This document shows positions 7,642 to 16,328 of a stretch of 47,866 nt of DNA, in pieces. Position 1 is the stretch's first letter; each line of letters begins with the position of its first letter. The notes below the pieces were generated by a model. That model searched no databases, had not been told where the DNA came from, and saw nothing but the letters and a program-made list of their open reading frames with translations. The stretch is from Kribbella albertanoniae (GTDB lineage: Bacteria > Actinomycetota > Actinomycetes > Propionibacteriales > Kribbellaceae). The translations under genes and the position numbers were made by a program. The DNA lies in the NCBI RefSeq assembly GCF_004348455.1, contig NZ_SMKA01000032.1, positions 1 to 47,866 on the forward strand, given 5' to 3'.

Positions 7642-8097
7642 TCAGTGTTTGGTGTGCCTCGAGTGCCGCGGGTCGTGCGGGTGACTCCCGTCAGCCCAGT
7701 GGGTGTCCGCGGAGTCATCCGTGGCCGGCATCTTGTCGGCGGCCTGGGTGTGGTGCTGGTCGGCCTCGCGGTCGGCGGTCTTGGCGGCTTCGCGGCGTTC
7801 GGTGGCCCCGGCGGCCAGACGACGGGCCTCGGCGGCCTTCTCCTCGGCCTCCGCCTGCGCGCGCTTGGCCCGGGCGTCGACCTCATCGGCCGTGGCGTGC
7901 TGACGCTCGGCGTGGGCCGCGGCGATCCGCGACTCCTGCTCCTTCTCGTACGCCTCCTGCCGCTGCTGCTCGGCCTGCTGCCGCTCGTGTTCCGCGCGGC
8001 GCTTCGACGATGTCTTGGATGCGCCGGCGATCAACGCAACCAGGATCACCAGGACTGCGAGGGCGACGACGATCCAGAGGACGGTCATTCCGTCCAT
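7642..8097 (-). CDS. membrane-anchored coiled-coil protein with His-rich tail
   Basis: 151 residues of unknown function. Residues about 4-27 form one hydrophobic helix (VLWIVVALAVLVILVALIAG). Next come about 85 residues rich in Glu, Ala, Gln and Arg, with heptad character expected of a long coiled coil, then a tail rich in His, Asp and Ser ending in HSRHTKH. This architecture fits a single-pass protein with a cytoplasmic coiled coil. The ATG at 8097 has RBS GAGGAGG 5 bases upstream. It lies between ilvA and the rhamnosidase and is likely an independent unit. The His-rich tail might bind metal; this is inference. Confidence 0.7.
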   Translation of the reverse strand: MDGMTVLWIVVALAVLVILVALIAGASKTSSKRRAEHERQQAEQQRQEAYEKEQESRIAAAHAERQHATADEVDARAKRAQAEAEEKAAEARRLAAGATERREAAKTADREADQHHTQAADKMPATDDSADTHWADGSHPHDPRHSRHTKH

Positions 8098-8146
8098 GGT
8101 TCCTCCTCTGTCGGGGTTCCTGTCCGGTACCCGCCGCCCTGGCCGG

Positions 8147-11100
8147 CTAACCTGCGGGGACCACGAACCGATAGGTGCCTGAAGCAACGTTCAGGTCACC
8201 CGTCGAATCAGGCAAACGAATGATTGCCGTGGTGTTGGCCGGCACCGTCACGTCCAGCTCGAAGCCGCGGGCAGTGGTCTTCCAGTTGCTGACCACCTCG
8301 CCGTACGGCGTCTCCAGCGCGAAGTCGGACCGGGTGATCCCCGCGCCCGGCTTCGGTGCGATCAGGATCTTCCGGTACCCCGGCTCGGCCGCCGAAACCC
8401 CGGCCAGCGTCCCGTACATCCATTCGCCGACCGCGCCGTACGCGTAGTGGTTGAAGGAGTTCATCCCGACGTCGTTGAAGGTGCCGTCCGGGTTGATCGA
8501 GTTCCAGCGTTCCCAGACCGTGGTCGCGCCCCAGCCGATCTCATAGCCCCAGGACGGGTACGACGTGTTCTGCAGCAGCTTGTACGCGAGATCCGACCGG
8601 CCCACCTTGGTCAGCACCGGCAGCAGCCCGTCCACTCCGAGGAAGCCGGTGGACAGGTGCGTGTCCCGGCGCAGAATGGTGTTCGCGAAGTGCTCACCGG
8701 ACTTGGTGACGTCGGGGATCAGGTCGTTGGTGAACCCGAGGATGTAGCCGGTCTGGCTGTCCGACCCGACCTTCCCGTCAGCTGCCACGAACCGCGCGAT
8801 CCACGCTGCCCGGACGTCGTCGTACAGCTTCCGGTACTTCGTTTCGTCCGCACTGTTCCCGATGGCCGCAGCCATCTGGCTGAGCTGGCGGGCACCCTTG
8901 GCCATGAACGCCGTACCGATCAGGTCACCGGGTGTCGGGTCGTCCAGGTTCAGCCAGTCACCGTAGTCACCGCCACCGCGGATCAGACCGGGCGAGTGCG
9001 AGGCCAGGTAGTCGACGTACCGAGCCATAGACGCGTAGTGCGAGCGGATGACGTTCGTGTCACCGTAGGCCTGCCAGAGCGTCCAGGGCACGTTGACACC
9101 GGCATCTGCCCAGCCTGCGTTCCCGAGACCGCCGTCGAACGAGTCAGGCACAGTCGGCGCGACACTCGGGTACGAGCCGTCGGCCGCCTGGCTGTCGCGC
9201 AGGTCCTGCAGCCACTTGGTCAGGAACGCCTGTGAGTCCAGGTTGTAGACCGCAGTGCGCGCGAACACGTTGATGTCGCCGGTCCACCCCATCCGCTCGT
9301 CACGGGCCGGAGTGTCGGTCGGAATCGACAAGAAGTTGCCGCGCTGGCCCCAGACGATGTTGCTGTGCAGCTGGTTCACCAGTGTGGAGTTGGTGCGGAA
9401 CCTGCTCGTCTGGGCGCCATCAGTGCCCATCACCACGCCGGTGACCGCATCGGCCGGCGCGCTCAACTCGACGTACCGGAAGCCGTGGAACGTAAAGCGG
9501 GGCTGGTAGGTCTCCGGCTGATTAGTGGCGAACGTGTAGTGGTCAGTGGCCTTCGCACCGCGCAGGTTGTCGGTGTAGAGCGTCCCGTCCGGGTTCAGCA
9601 CCTCGCCGTACCGGATGGTCACGGTCTGCCCCGGCTGTCCGGTCAGCTTGAACCGTCCGACGCCAACCATGTTCTGTCCGAGGTCGTAGAGGTACTTACC
9701 CGGTGTCGGCGACGCAATGGCCTTAGCAGCCAGGTGCTGTGTCACGCGGACGGGCTGATCGGTCTGCGGTACCAGCTGTGCGGTTGCGCTAGGCCTGAGC
9801 AACGCAGGCGTCCACTCCGTAGCCGTACGACGGGCGTCGTAGCTCTCGCCGTTGAGTAGATCAGCCACCCGTACGGCGCCTGGTGCGGTCTGCCAGGTCT
9901 GGTCCGTGCCGATGACATCCGTGGTGCCGTCCGAGTACGTGACGCGCAGTTGGGCGGTCAGTGCGGTTTCGCTGCCGTACTTCTGCGATCCGAACATCGC
10001 AACGTTGCCCGCGAACCAGCCGGTGGCCAGCTCGGCGCCCAGCACGTTCTGGCCGGGCCGGAGCTGCCGCGTGACGTCGTACGCCTGGGACTGGATCCGC
10101 AGGCGGTAGTCCGTCCAGCCCGGCGCCAACTCCTGGTCGCCGACCTTCTTGCCGTTGAGGCTCAGCTCGTAGATCCCCTGCGCGGCGGCGTACATCCGGG
10201 CCCGGACAACCTTCTTCCCCGCCGGAATCGTCACCGTACGGCGGAACACCGGCAGCGGCGGACCGGGAAGCCACAGGTCGGTGTTGCCCTTGACCTGCAG
10301 ACCGCCACCCGGCAGCACCGTCCCGTCGGGGAAGGTCTGGTCACCGCTGGCGAACGCGGTGTCGATCAGCTTGGTCCCCGCGGCGTTGGTCACCACCAGG
10401 TTATGCACAACGCCGCTCTCTGCTCCATTGGTGCGGAAACCCACGACCCCGGCCGCGTTGTGGTCGGTCCGCTCGCGCTGGTCGACCTGAGTGCCGTCGA
10501 TCCAGGTGGTGATGGTCTTACCGGCGACAGTGATGCGCAGGTGGTGCCGCTGGCTCAGGTCGACGTTCAAAGGGATCTCGCCGAGTACGACGTACCCACC
10601 GCCCGGCTGGCGGACGTGCGGCCGCAGCTTCGCGCCGTTGATCGAGTTGAGCTGCCACATGTAGCCGATGCCGGAGCGGCCGCGGAAGAAGACGCCCAGC
10701 GCCTCTTTGACGACCGTGACATCGGCATCGACCGTGTAGTCGGTCCACTCGGGACCCGGCTGGCTCGCAGCGCCGATCCACTGACCAGTCCAGTCCGAGG
10801 GCTTCAGCTGGGCGGTCTCGAACGTCGCAGGGTCGGACCAGCGCGTGGCGCGGCCGTTGCCGTCCCAGACCCGCACAGCCCAGAAGTACTGCGTGTACGG
10901 CTTCAGCGCAGTACCGGCGTACTCGACGTCGACGGAACGGTCGGAGTGGACCACACCGCTGTCCCACGCGTCCGGACGGCTCAGCCGCGACGGACTGGTT
11001 GCAACCCGGACCTGATAGCGCGTCTGGGTCACCCCGCGGCTGCTGCTGTCGAGCTGCCAGCTCAGCCGGGGTGGGCCGGCCGCGATACCGAGTGGATCGG

Positions 11101-11218
11101 TGAGGGCGTTGGTTCGGAGGTTGTGCACCTGAGGTGCTGGGGCGGCTGATGCCGTGGGAACAGGCATGGCCAGGAGGGCTGCCAAGGCAAGGCAGAGCCC
11201 TCGAAGGTGTCGAGGCAT
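8147..11218 (-). CDS. secreted alpha-L-rhamnosidase, GH78
   Basis: 1023 residues with a signal peptide (cleavage near ASA-AP, about residue 26). It hydrolyses terminal alpha-L-rhamnose from plant glycosides or polysaccharides. The order is: a fibronectin-like N-terminal domain (about 30-135); an extra jelly-roll, concanavalin-like insert (about 155-280, FFRGRSGIGYMWQLN and TTWIDGTQVDQRER); Bac_rhamnosid_N (about 330-490); the (alpha/alpha)6 catalytic barrel with DERMGWTGD, which holds the acid-loop residues; and a C-terminal beta-sandwich (ISAAEPGYRKILIAPKPG region). It is the last gene of the rhamnose operon and supplies free rhamnose outside the cell. A 51-base gap to the HTH gene may hold its own promoter. 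Confidence 0.93.
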   Translation of the reverse strand: MPRHLRGLCLALAALLAMPVPTASAAPAPQVHNLRTNALTDPLGIAAGPPRLSWQLDSSSRGVTQTRYQVRVATSPSRLSRPDAWDSGVVHSDRSVDVEYAGTALKPYTQYFWAVRVWDGNGRATRWSDPATFETAQLKPSDWTGQWIGAASQPGPEWTDYTVDADVTVVKEALGVFFRGRSGIGYMWQLNSINGAKLRPHVRQPGGGYVVLGEIPLNVDLSQRHHLRITVAGKTITTWIDGTQVDQRERTDHNAAGVVGFRTNGAESGVVHNLVVTNAAGTKLIDTAFASGDQTFPDGTVLPGGGLQVKGNTDLWLPGPPLPVFRRTVTIPAGKKVVRARMYAAAQGIYELSLNGKKVGDQELAPGWTDYRLRIQSQAYDVTRQLRPGQNVLGAELATGWFAGNVAMFGSQKYGSETALTAQLRVTYSDGTTDVIGTDQTWQTAPGAVRVADLLNGESYDARRTATEWTPALLRPSATAQLVPQTDQPVRVTQHLAAKAIASPTPGKYLYDLGQNMVGVGRFKLTGQPGQTVTIRYGEVLNPDGTLYTDNLRGAKATDHYTFATNQPETYQPRFTFHGFRYVELSAPADAVTGVVMGTDGAQTSRFRTNSTLVNQLHSNIVWGQRGNFLSIPTDTPARDERMGWTGDINVFARTAVYNLDSQAFLTKWLQDLRDSQAADGSYPSVAPTVPDSFDGGLGNAGWADAGVNVPWTLWQAYGDTNVIRSHYASMARYVDYLASHSPGLIRGGGDYGDWLNLDDPTPGDLIGTAFMAKGARQLSQMAAAIGNSADETKYRKLYDDVRAAWIARFVAADGKVGSDSQTGYILGFTNDLIPDVTKSGEHFANTILRRDTHLSTGFLGVDGLLPVLTKVGRSDLAYKLLQNTSYPSWGYEIGWGATTVWERWNSINPDGTFNDVGMNSFNHYAYGAVGEWMYGTLAGVSAAEPGYRKILIAPKPGAGITRSDFALETPYGEVVSNWKTTARGFELDVTVPANTTAIIRLPDSTGDLNVASGTYRFVVPAG

Positions 11219-11269
11219 GACAAAGACTCCTCAGTCAGTGGGGCGGAACTGCAGGGGAGTAGGAAGGGC

Positions 11270-11506
11270 TTAGACCAGACCGCGGCGGGCGGCCCAGACG
11301 ATGGCTTCGATCGCGGTACTGAAGCCGAGCCGGTCGCAGATCAAGCGGGTCCGGCGGCGGACAGTCCGTTCGGACAACTGCAGCCGCCGCGCGACCGCGT
11401 CCATCGGCAAGCCGGTGGCGAGGAGGCGGAGCAACTGCAGATCGTCATGGCTGATCTCCCGCGGCGGTACCCGCAGCGGGCGCAGTTCCTGGGGGAGTGC
11501 GGTCAT
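11270..11506 (-). CDS. orphan LuxR-type helix-turn-helix protein
   Basis: 78-residue protein that is almost only a GerE/LuxR DNA-binding domain: LQLLRLLATGLPMDAVARRLQLSERTVRRRTRLICDRLG-type spacing, with the recognition helix ERTVRRR. There is no receiver, PAS or AHL-binding domain, and no start further upstream because rhaB ends 6 bases before its ATG. It sits in the rhamnose operon between rhaB and the rhamnosidase. It could be a co-regulator of the locus or a truncated regulator. Conserved spacing and intact helices argue for a real gene. Confidence 0.75.
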   Translation of the reverse strand: MTALPQELRPLRVPPREISHDDLQLLRLLATGLPMDAVARRLQLSERTVRRRTRLICDRLGFSTAIEAIVWAARRGLV

Positions 11507-11512
11507 TGCGTA

Positions 11513-12901
11513 TCACCTTGATCCGAACACCCGGGACTCGGCGGCGTCCCAGTCGGCCGGTTTGCCCTGCGGGGTGTAGCGCCGCAGGCGATGGGTGGAG
11601 CGGACCAGGGCGCGCATGGCATCCAGATCCGGCAGGGGCTCGCCTAGTGCGCGAGCTTGGACGAGGACATTGCCCAGTGCGGACGCTTCGACCGGGCCGG
11701 CCAGTACCGGCAGGCCGCAGGCGTCTGCGGTGAGCTGACAGAGCAGCTCGTTCTGGGAGCCGCCTCCGATGACATGCAGTACGTCGACTGGCCGGTCCGC
11801 GAGCTCTTGCGCCGACCGCAGCGTCCGTCGGTAGGCGAGCGCCAGGCTCTCCAGCACGCACCGCACCACAGCACCTTTCGATGTAGGTGAGTCACCGGAG
11901 TACGCCGCGATCCGCGCAGGCATGTCCCCCGGAGCGAGGAACTCCGGCGCATCCGGATCGACCAGTACGGCGAAGGGTGGCGCAGCGGCCGCTTCTGCAA
12001 GCAGCCGGGGCAGGTCGTCGTCCTGCCAGACCCGCTGGCACTCCTGCAGGATCCACAGCCCCATGATGTTGCGCAGGAAGCGGATCCGCCCATCCACTCC
12101 CCCTTCGTTGGTGAAGTTGGCGAGACGTGCCTCCTCGGTCAGCACGGGTGCAGGCAGCTCCAGTCCCACCAGGGACCAGGTCCCCGACGAGATGTACGCG
12201 AACCGCTCGGTCTCCGTCGGCACACTCACCACAGCAGACGCCGTGTCATGCGAACCAACCGCAATCACCGGAGTCCCGTCGTACTGCCCAATCACGTCCC
12301 CCGCCTCCCACAGCCGAGGCAGGACCCGAGCCGGTACGCCGATCCGCTCCGCCAGCCCGGTAGCCCATTCCCGGCGGCGCACGTCGTACAACTGAGTCGT
12401 GGAAGCGTTGGTCCGCTCCACCCCGATCTGCCCGGTGAGCCAGTAGGCCAGGAGGTCGGGGATGAGGAGCAGCGTTTCGGCAGCACCCAGCCGGGTCTCA
12501 GCAGCCAGTTGGTACAGGGTGTTGATCGGCAGCTGCTGGAGGCCGGTGACCTCGTACAGCTCCTCCGCTGACACCGTCTGCAAGACGCGATCCATCACGC
12601 CTTCGGTGCGGCTGTCGCGGTAGTGGATCGGGTTGCCTAGCAGGTGACCTCCCGCGTCCAGGAGGCCGTAGTCGACGGCCCAGGAGTCGATGGCGAGGGA
12701 GTCCACCGGACCGGCCCTGTGCAGGCCGTCCAGCATCGAGCGGTAGAGGTGGAGGATGTCCCAGTGCAGGGTGCCGCGGAGGTCGACCGGACCGTTCCAG
12801 AACCGGTTGACCTCGGTCAGGTTCAGCAGGTCAGGGCCGACCTCGCCGAGCATGACGCGTCCACTGGAGGCACCGAGGTCGACCGCCGCGACGCGCTTCA
12901 T
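11513..12901 (-). CDS. rhaB: L-rhamnulokinase
   Basis: FGGY-family sugar kinase, 462 residues, phosphorylating L-rhamnulose to rhamnulose 1-phosphate. The N-terminal phosphate-binding strand AAVDLGASSGRV is typical of RhaB. The ATPase core motifs are VGSHDTASAV and, in the second lobe, IGGGSQNELLCQLTADA, near FGGY signature 2. ATG at 12901; its first four bases overlap the stop of the isomerase-like gene (ATGA), so translation is coupled. Identity is supported by rhaI, rhaM and the aldolase in the same operon. Confidence 0.92.
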   Translation of the reverse strand: MKRVAAVDLGASSGRVMLGEVGPDLLNLTEVNRFWNGPVDLRGTLHWDILHLYRSMLDGLHRAGPVDSLAIDSWAVDYGLLDAGGHLLGNPIHYRDSRTEGVMDRVLQTVSAEELYEVTGLQQLPINTLYQLAAETRLGAAETLLLIPDLLAYWLTGQIGVERTNASTTQLYDVRRREWATGLAERIGVPARVLPRLWEAGDVIGQYDGTPVIAVGSHDTASAVVSVPTETERFAYISSGTWSLVGLELPAPVLTEEARLANFTNEGGVDGRIRFLRNIMGLWILQECQRVWQDDDLPRLLAEAAAAPPFAVLVDPDAPEFLAPGDMPARIAAYSGDSPTSKGAVVRCVLESLALAYRRTLRSAQELADRPVDVLHVIGGGSQNELLCQLTADACGLPVLAGPVEASALGNVLVQARALGEPLPDLDAMRALVRSTHRLRRYTPQGKPADWDAAESRVFGSR

Positions 12902-14292
12902 ATGACAGTGAGGTCGAGGCGGAGGAGGCCGGCGACAGCCTCCAGATCTTTGACGCGGTGGCCAGTGCCGAGCGCCCAGTGGTGTGCAACGCCCGACGCA
13001 GACCAGTCATCGGTCCACTCACCCGGGTCACGGCCGAAGTCCACCCGCGACGTCGTGTTCCCGATCTGCAGCAACGGCCCCGGTACGACGTTCCCCTCGG
13101 AAGCGATCAGGTGGAACGTACCGTCGCGCCGCTGCCCCAGCCCACACAACGTGACGGGTCCCTGGCGAACGTCGAACTCAACAGACACTCCCCATCCACG
13201 CTTCCCGTGGTAGACACCCAGCCCACGCAGCAACGGCTTCGCCGAACTGATCGCAAGATGCGCCGGCCCATCGTGCCCCATCTCCACCACGTTGTCGTGG
13301 AAGTTCAGCGCCTGCAGCTCGGTGAACGAACCACCCGCACCGAGCTTGTCCATCACCAGCATCGCCAAGGACGTCCGCAGCTCGTACTCACCCGCCGCCG
13401 GCACACCCCTTGCCGTGAGCAACGATGCGCCGAGGATCATCCCGGCCGCCACCCGCTCGTGCATCTCGCCGTCCAGGCCGCGGTGGTAATACGCCAGCGT
13501 GGTCAGATCGAAGTCCTCGACCAGCCGATCCAGCGCGACCGACACCCGCGCACCCCAGCGGAAGTCGTCCTCCACCACCGAGTCGTCCAGCGTGAAGATC
13601 TCCCGGGCCAGGTCCATCCGGGCCGCGGTCTCGTCGTCGGTGACCTTCTCGACCCGGACCCGCAGATCGTCGATCTCCAGGATCTCCACGTGTCCACCGA
13701 GCTGCGCGGACACCAGCGTCGGATCGGTGACGACATCCATCATGCCCGGATACAGATGCCCGAGCAGACCATGCCGCCCATGCCGAAAAGCAGCCCGTAC
13801 GCCGGCCGCCCGGATCCACCGGCCGATCCGCTCCCACGCCCGCTCGTCCTCCAGATAGCCGGACACCGACCGGAAGGGCACTCCACACCGCTCGAACGCA
13901 TTCGCCATCTCCGGCAGCGGACAAGCACCGCAGTACGCGAGCCAAGCGCCAGTGTCGAAGCTCGCGTGATCCATCGACTCCGTCGGCTGCAGGTTCAGCA
14001 GCAGCACCGGCGAACCACTCCGCTGCGCCACCGGCACCAGCATCGACGCCGTCATGTACGTGGTCAGGAAGCCCACGATCAGATCGCAGTCCGCCAACCG
14101 CAGCTTCTCCGCGGCCACAGCACCTTCCTGCGCATCCGAGATGAAGCCGACGTCGACAACCTCACAGTCCATCGAGGCGAACCGCTCCGACACCCGCCGA
14201 GCAGACGCCTGCAACTGCGGCAACAGGTCAGGGAACTGCGGCCAGTAGGCTCCCAACCCACCAGCCACCAAACCAATCCGCGTCTTTCGCAT
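12898..14292 (-). CDS. L-fucose/L-arabinose isomerase-like protein (COG2407)
   Basis: 464 residues starting MRKTRIGLVAGGLGAYWPQF, the Rossmann-like entry of the fucose/arabinose isomerase-like superfamily. Middle and C-terminal parts have the long alpha/beta pattern of that fold with conserved acidic residues. Its reaction is not clear, since a dedicated rhamnose isomerase is present in the same operon. It could act on another 6-deoxy sugar released together with rhamnose, such as L-fucose or a rhamnose epimer, or be a non-isomerase relative. It is 8 bases downstream of the aldolase/dehydrogenase gene and overlaps rhaB by 4 bases, so it is firmly part of the operon. Confidence 0.75.
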   Translation of the reverse strand: MRKTRIGLVAGGLGAYWPQFPDLLPQLQASARRVSERFASMDCEVVDVGFISDAQEGAVAAEKLRLADCDLIVGFLTTYMTASMLVPVAQRSGSPVLLLNLQPTESMDHASFDTGAWLAYCGACPLPEMANAFERCGVPFRSVSGYLEDERAWERIGRWIRAAGVRAAFRHGRHGLLGHLYPGMMDVVTDPTLVSAQLGGHVEILEIDDLRVRVEKVTDDETAARMDLAREIFTLDDSVVEDDFRWGARVSVALDRLVEDFDLTTLAYYHRGLDGEMHERVAAGMILGASLLTARGVPAAGEYELRTSLAMLVMDKLGAGGSFTELQALNFHDNVVEMGHDGPAHLAISSAKPLLRGLGVYHGKRGWGVSVEFDVRQGPVTLCGLGQRRDGTFHLIASEGNVVPGPLLQIGNTTSRVDFGRDPGEWTDDWSASGVAHHWALGTGHRVKDLEAVAGLLRLDLTVI

Positions 14293-14300
14293 GGCAGTCC

Positions 14301-16328
14301 TTACCGCAGGAACGCGGCAGCTACGCCGGCATCGACAGGCACGTGCAGACCGGTGGTATGCGAGAGATCCCCGCCCACCAACGCGAAGACAGCCGCCGCG
14401 ACGTTCTCCGGCAGCACCTCCCGCTTGAGCAGCGTTCGCTGCGCGTAGAACGCACCCAGCTCCGACTCCGGTACGCCGTACACGGCTGCCCGCTTGGCAC
14501 CCCAGCCCTTCGCGAAGATCCCCGACCCCCGTACGACGCCGTCCGGGTTCACGCCGTTGACGCGGACGCCGTACTCCCCGAGCTCGGCCGCCAGCAGTCG
14601 AACCTGGTGCGCCTGGTCGGCCTTGGCCGCGCCGTACGCGACGTTGTTCGGGCCGGCGAAGACGGCATTCTTGCTGGAGATGTAGACGATGTCGCCGCCG
14701 ATCCCCTGGTCGATCAGCACCTTCGCGGCCGCCCGCGAGACCAGGAACGACCCCTTGGCCATTACGTCGTGCTGCAGGTCCCAATCGCGTTCAGTTGTCT
14801 CTAGCAACGACTTCGAGATCGACAATCCGGCGTTGTTGACGACCAGATCGACACCTCCGAAAGCGAGCACCGCCTCGTCAAATGCCGCTGCCACCGCCGC
14901 TGCATCAGAGACATCAGCTCCGACAGCGACAGCGACGTCGGTGGAGCCGATCTCCTTCGCGACCGCTTCGGCCGCGGCGAGATCGAGGTCGGCCACCACG
15001 ACGCACGCGCCCTCGGCCGCGAGCCGCTGCGCGATCGCCTTACCGATCCCCGAGCCGGCACCCGTCACGAACGCCACCCGGGTCGCCAGCGGCTTCGCCT
15101 TGGGCATGCGCTGCAGCTTGGCCTCCTCCAGCGCCCAGTACTCGATCCGGAACTTCTCCCGCTCATCGATCGGCGCGTACGACGACACAGCCTCCGCATC
15201 ACGCATCACGTTGATCGCGTTCACGTAGAACTCGCCGGCCACCCGAGCCGTCTGCTTGTCCTTGCCGAAGCTGAACATCCCGACCCCAGGCACCAGCACG
15301 ATCGCCGGATCCGCACCCCGCATCGCCGGGCTGTCGGCGTCCGCGTGCCGCTGGTAATAGGCCGAATACTCCTCGCGATACTCCGCGTGCAGCTCCTTCA
15401 GCCGCGCCACCACATCCTCCACCGGCGCACTCGGAGGGAGGTCGAGTACCAGCGGCCGCACCTTGGTCCGCAGGAAGTGGTCCGGGCACGAGGTACCCAG
15501 GGCTGACAGCGAGGCCAACTTCGAGCGCGCGGTGAACTCCAGTACGACGTCCGCGTCGGAGAAGTGTCCGACCTGCGGCTTGTCGGTGGACGCGAGCCCG
15601 CGGATCACCGGCGCCAACGCAGCGGCGCGCGCCCGGCGCTCATCCACCGGCAGGGCCTCGAATCCGGGCACCACGGCACCGAACGGCTCCGCGATACCCC
15701 GGTCAGCGAGGAAGCGTTCCGCCGTACGGATGATTTCGAGGGAGTTCGCCTCACACTCCGCCGAGGTCGCACCCCACGCCGTGATCCCGTGGCCGCCGAG
15801 AATGCAGCCGATGGCTGAGGGGTTGTCGCGATGTACCGCAGCGATGTCCAGGCCGAGCTGGAATCCGGGCCGCCGCCACGGCACCCAGACCACTCGGTCC
15901 CCGAAGCACTCGGCCGTCAGCTTCTCGCCGTCCGCGGCCGTCGCCAGCGCGATCCCGGAGTCCGGGTGCAGGTGATCGACATGCGGCGCATCGACGAGCC
16001 CGTGCATGGCGGTGTCGATCGACGGCGCCGCACCGCCCTTGCCATGCAGGCAGTAGTCGAACGCGGCCACCATCTCGTCCTCGCGCTCCACACCCGGGTA
16101 CGAGTCGACGAGCGCGTTCAACCGATCAAGCCGCAGTACGGCGAGGCCTGCGGCCGTCAGCGTGCCGAGGTCGCCACCGGAACCCTTCACCCAGAGGAGG
16201 TCGACGGGCTGGCCGGTGACCGGGTCGGTCTCGGCACCCTTCGCCGACGTGTTCCCGCCGGCGTAGTTGGTGTTGCGCGGATCGGACCCGAGGCGGTTGC
16301 TCCGGGCAACGAGGTCTGCGACTGACAT
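14301..16328 (-). CDS. rhaD: bifunctional rhamnulose-1-phosphate aldolase / L-lactaldehyde dehydrogenase
   Basis: 675 residues, two domains. The N-terminal class II aldolase/adducin domain (about 1-400; NYAGGNTSAKG at about 23, zinc-binding HLHPDSG region) splits rhamnulose 1-phosphate to DHAP and L-lactaldehyde. The C-terminal short-chain dehydrogenase domain (about 420-675) has NAD-binding GAGSGIG, NNAG and a catalytic Ser ... YGAAK (Y-x-x-x-K), and oxidises lactaldehyde to L-lactate. This fusion is also called RhaEW in other bacteria. The ATG at 16328 was chosen: GGGGAG lies 6 bases upstream and the start overlaps the rhaI stop (TGATG). An ATG at 16340 is the alternative. Confidence 0.92.
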   Translation of the reverse strand: MSVADLVARSNRLGSDPRNTNYAGGNTSAKGAETDPVTGQPVDLLWVKGSGGDLGTLTAAGLAVLRLDRLNALVDSYPGVEREDEMVAAFDYCLHGKGGAAPSIDTAMHGLVDAPHVDHLHPDSGIALATAADGEKLTAECFGDRVVWVPWRRPGFQLGLDIAAVHRDNPSAIGCILGGHGITAWGATSAECEANSLEIIRTAERFLADRGIAEPFGAVVPGFEALPVDERRARAAALAPVIRGLASTDKPQVGHFSDADVVLEFTARSKLASLSALGTSCPDHFLRTKVRPLVLDLPPSAPVEDVVARLKELHAEYREEYSAYYQRHADADSPAMRGADPAIVLVPGVGMFSFGKDKQTARVAGEFYVNAINVMRDAEAVSSYAPIDEREKFRIEYWALEEAKLQRMPKAKPLATRVAFVTGAGSGIGKAIAQRLAAEGACVVVADLDLAAAEAVAKEIGSTDVAVAVGADVSDAAAVAAAFDEAVLAFGGVDLVVNNAGLSISKSLLETTERDWDLQHDVMAKGSFLVSRAAAKVLIDQGIGGDIVYISSKNAVFAGPNNVAYGAAKADQAHQVRLLAAELGEYGVRVNGVNPDGVVRGSGIFAKGWGAKRAAVYGVPESELGAFYAQRTLLKREVLPENVAAAVFALVGGDLSHTTGLHVPVDAGVAAAFLR

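Noticed and set aside
13000..14448. Long plus-strand frame opposite the isomerase-like and aldolase genes
   Set aside because: High-GC shadow: rich in Arg, His and Pro with no domain, and the genes on the minus strand are well supported.
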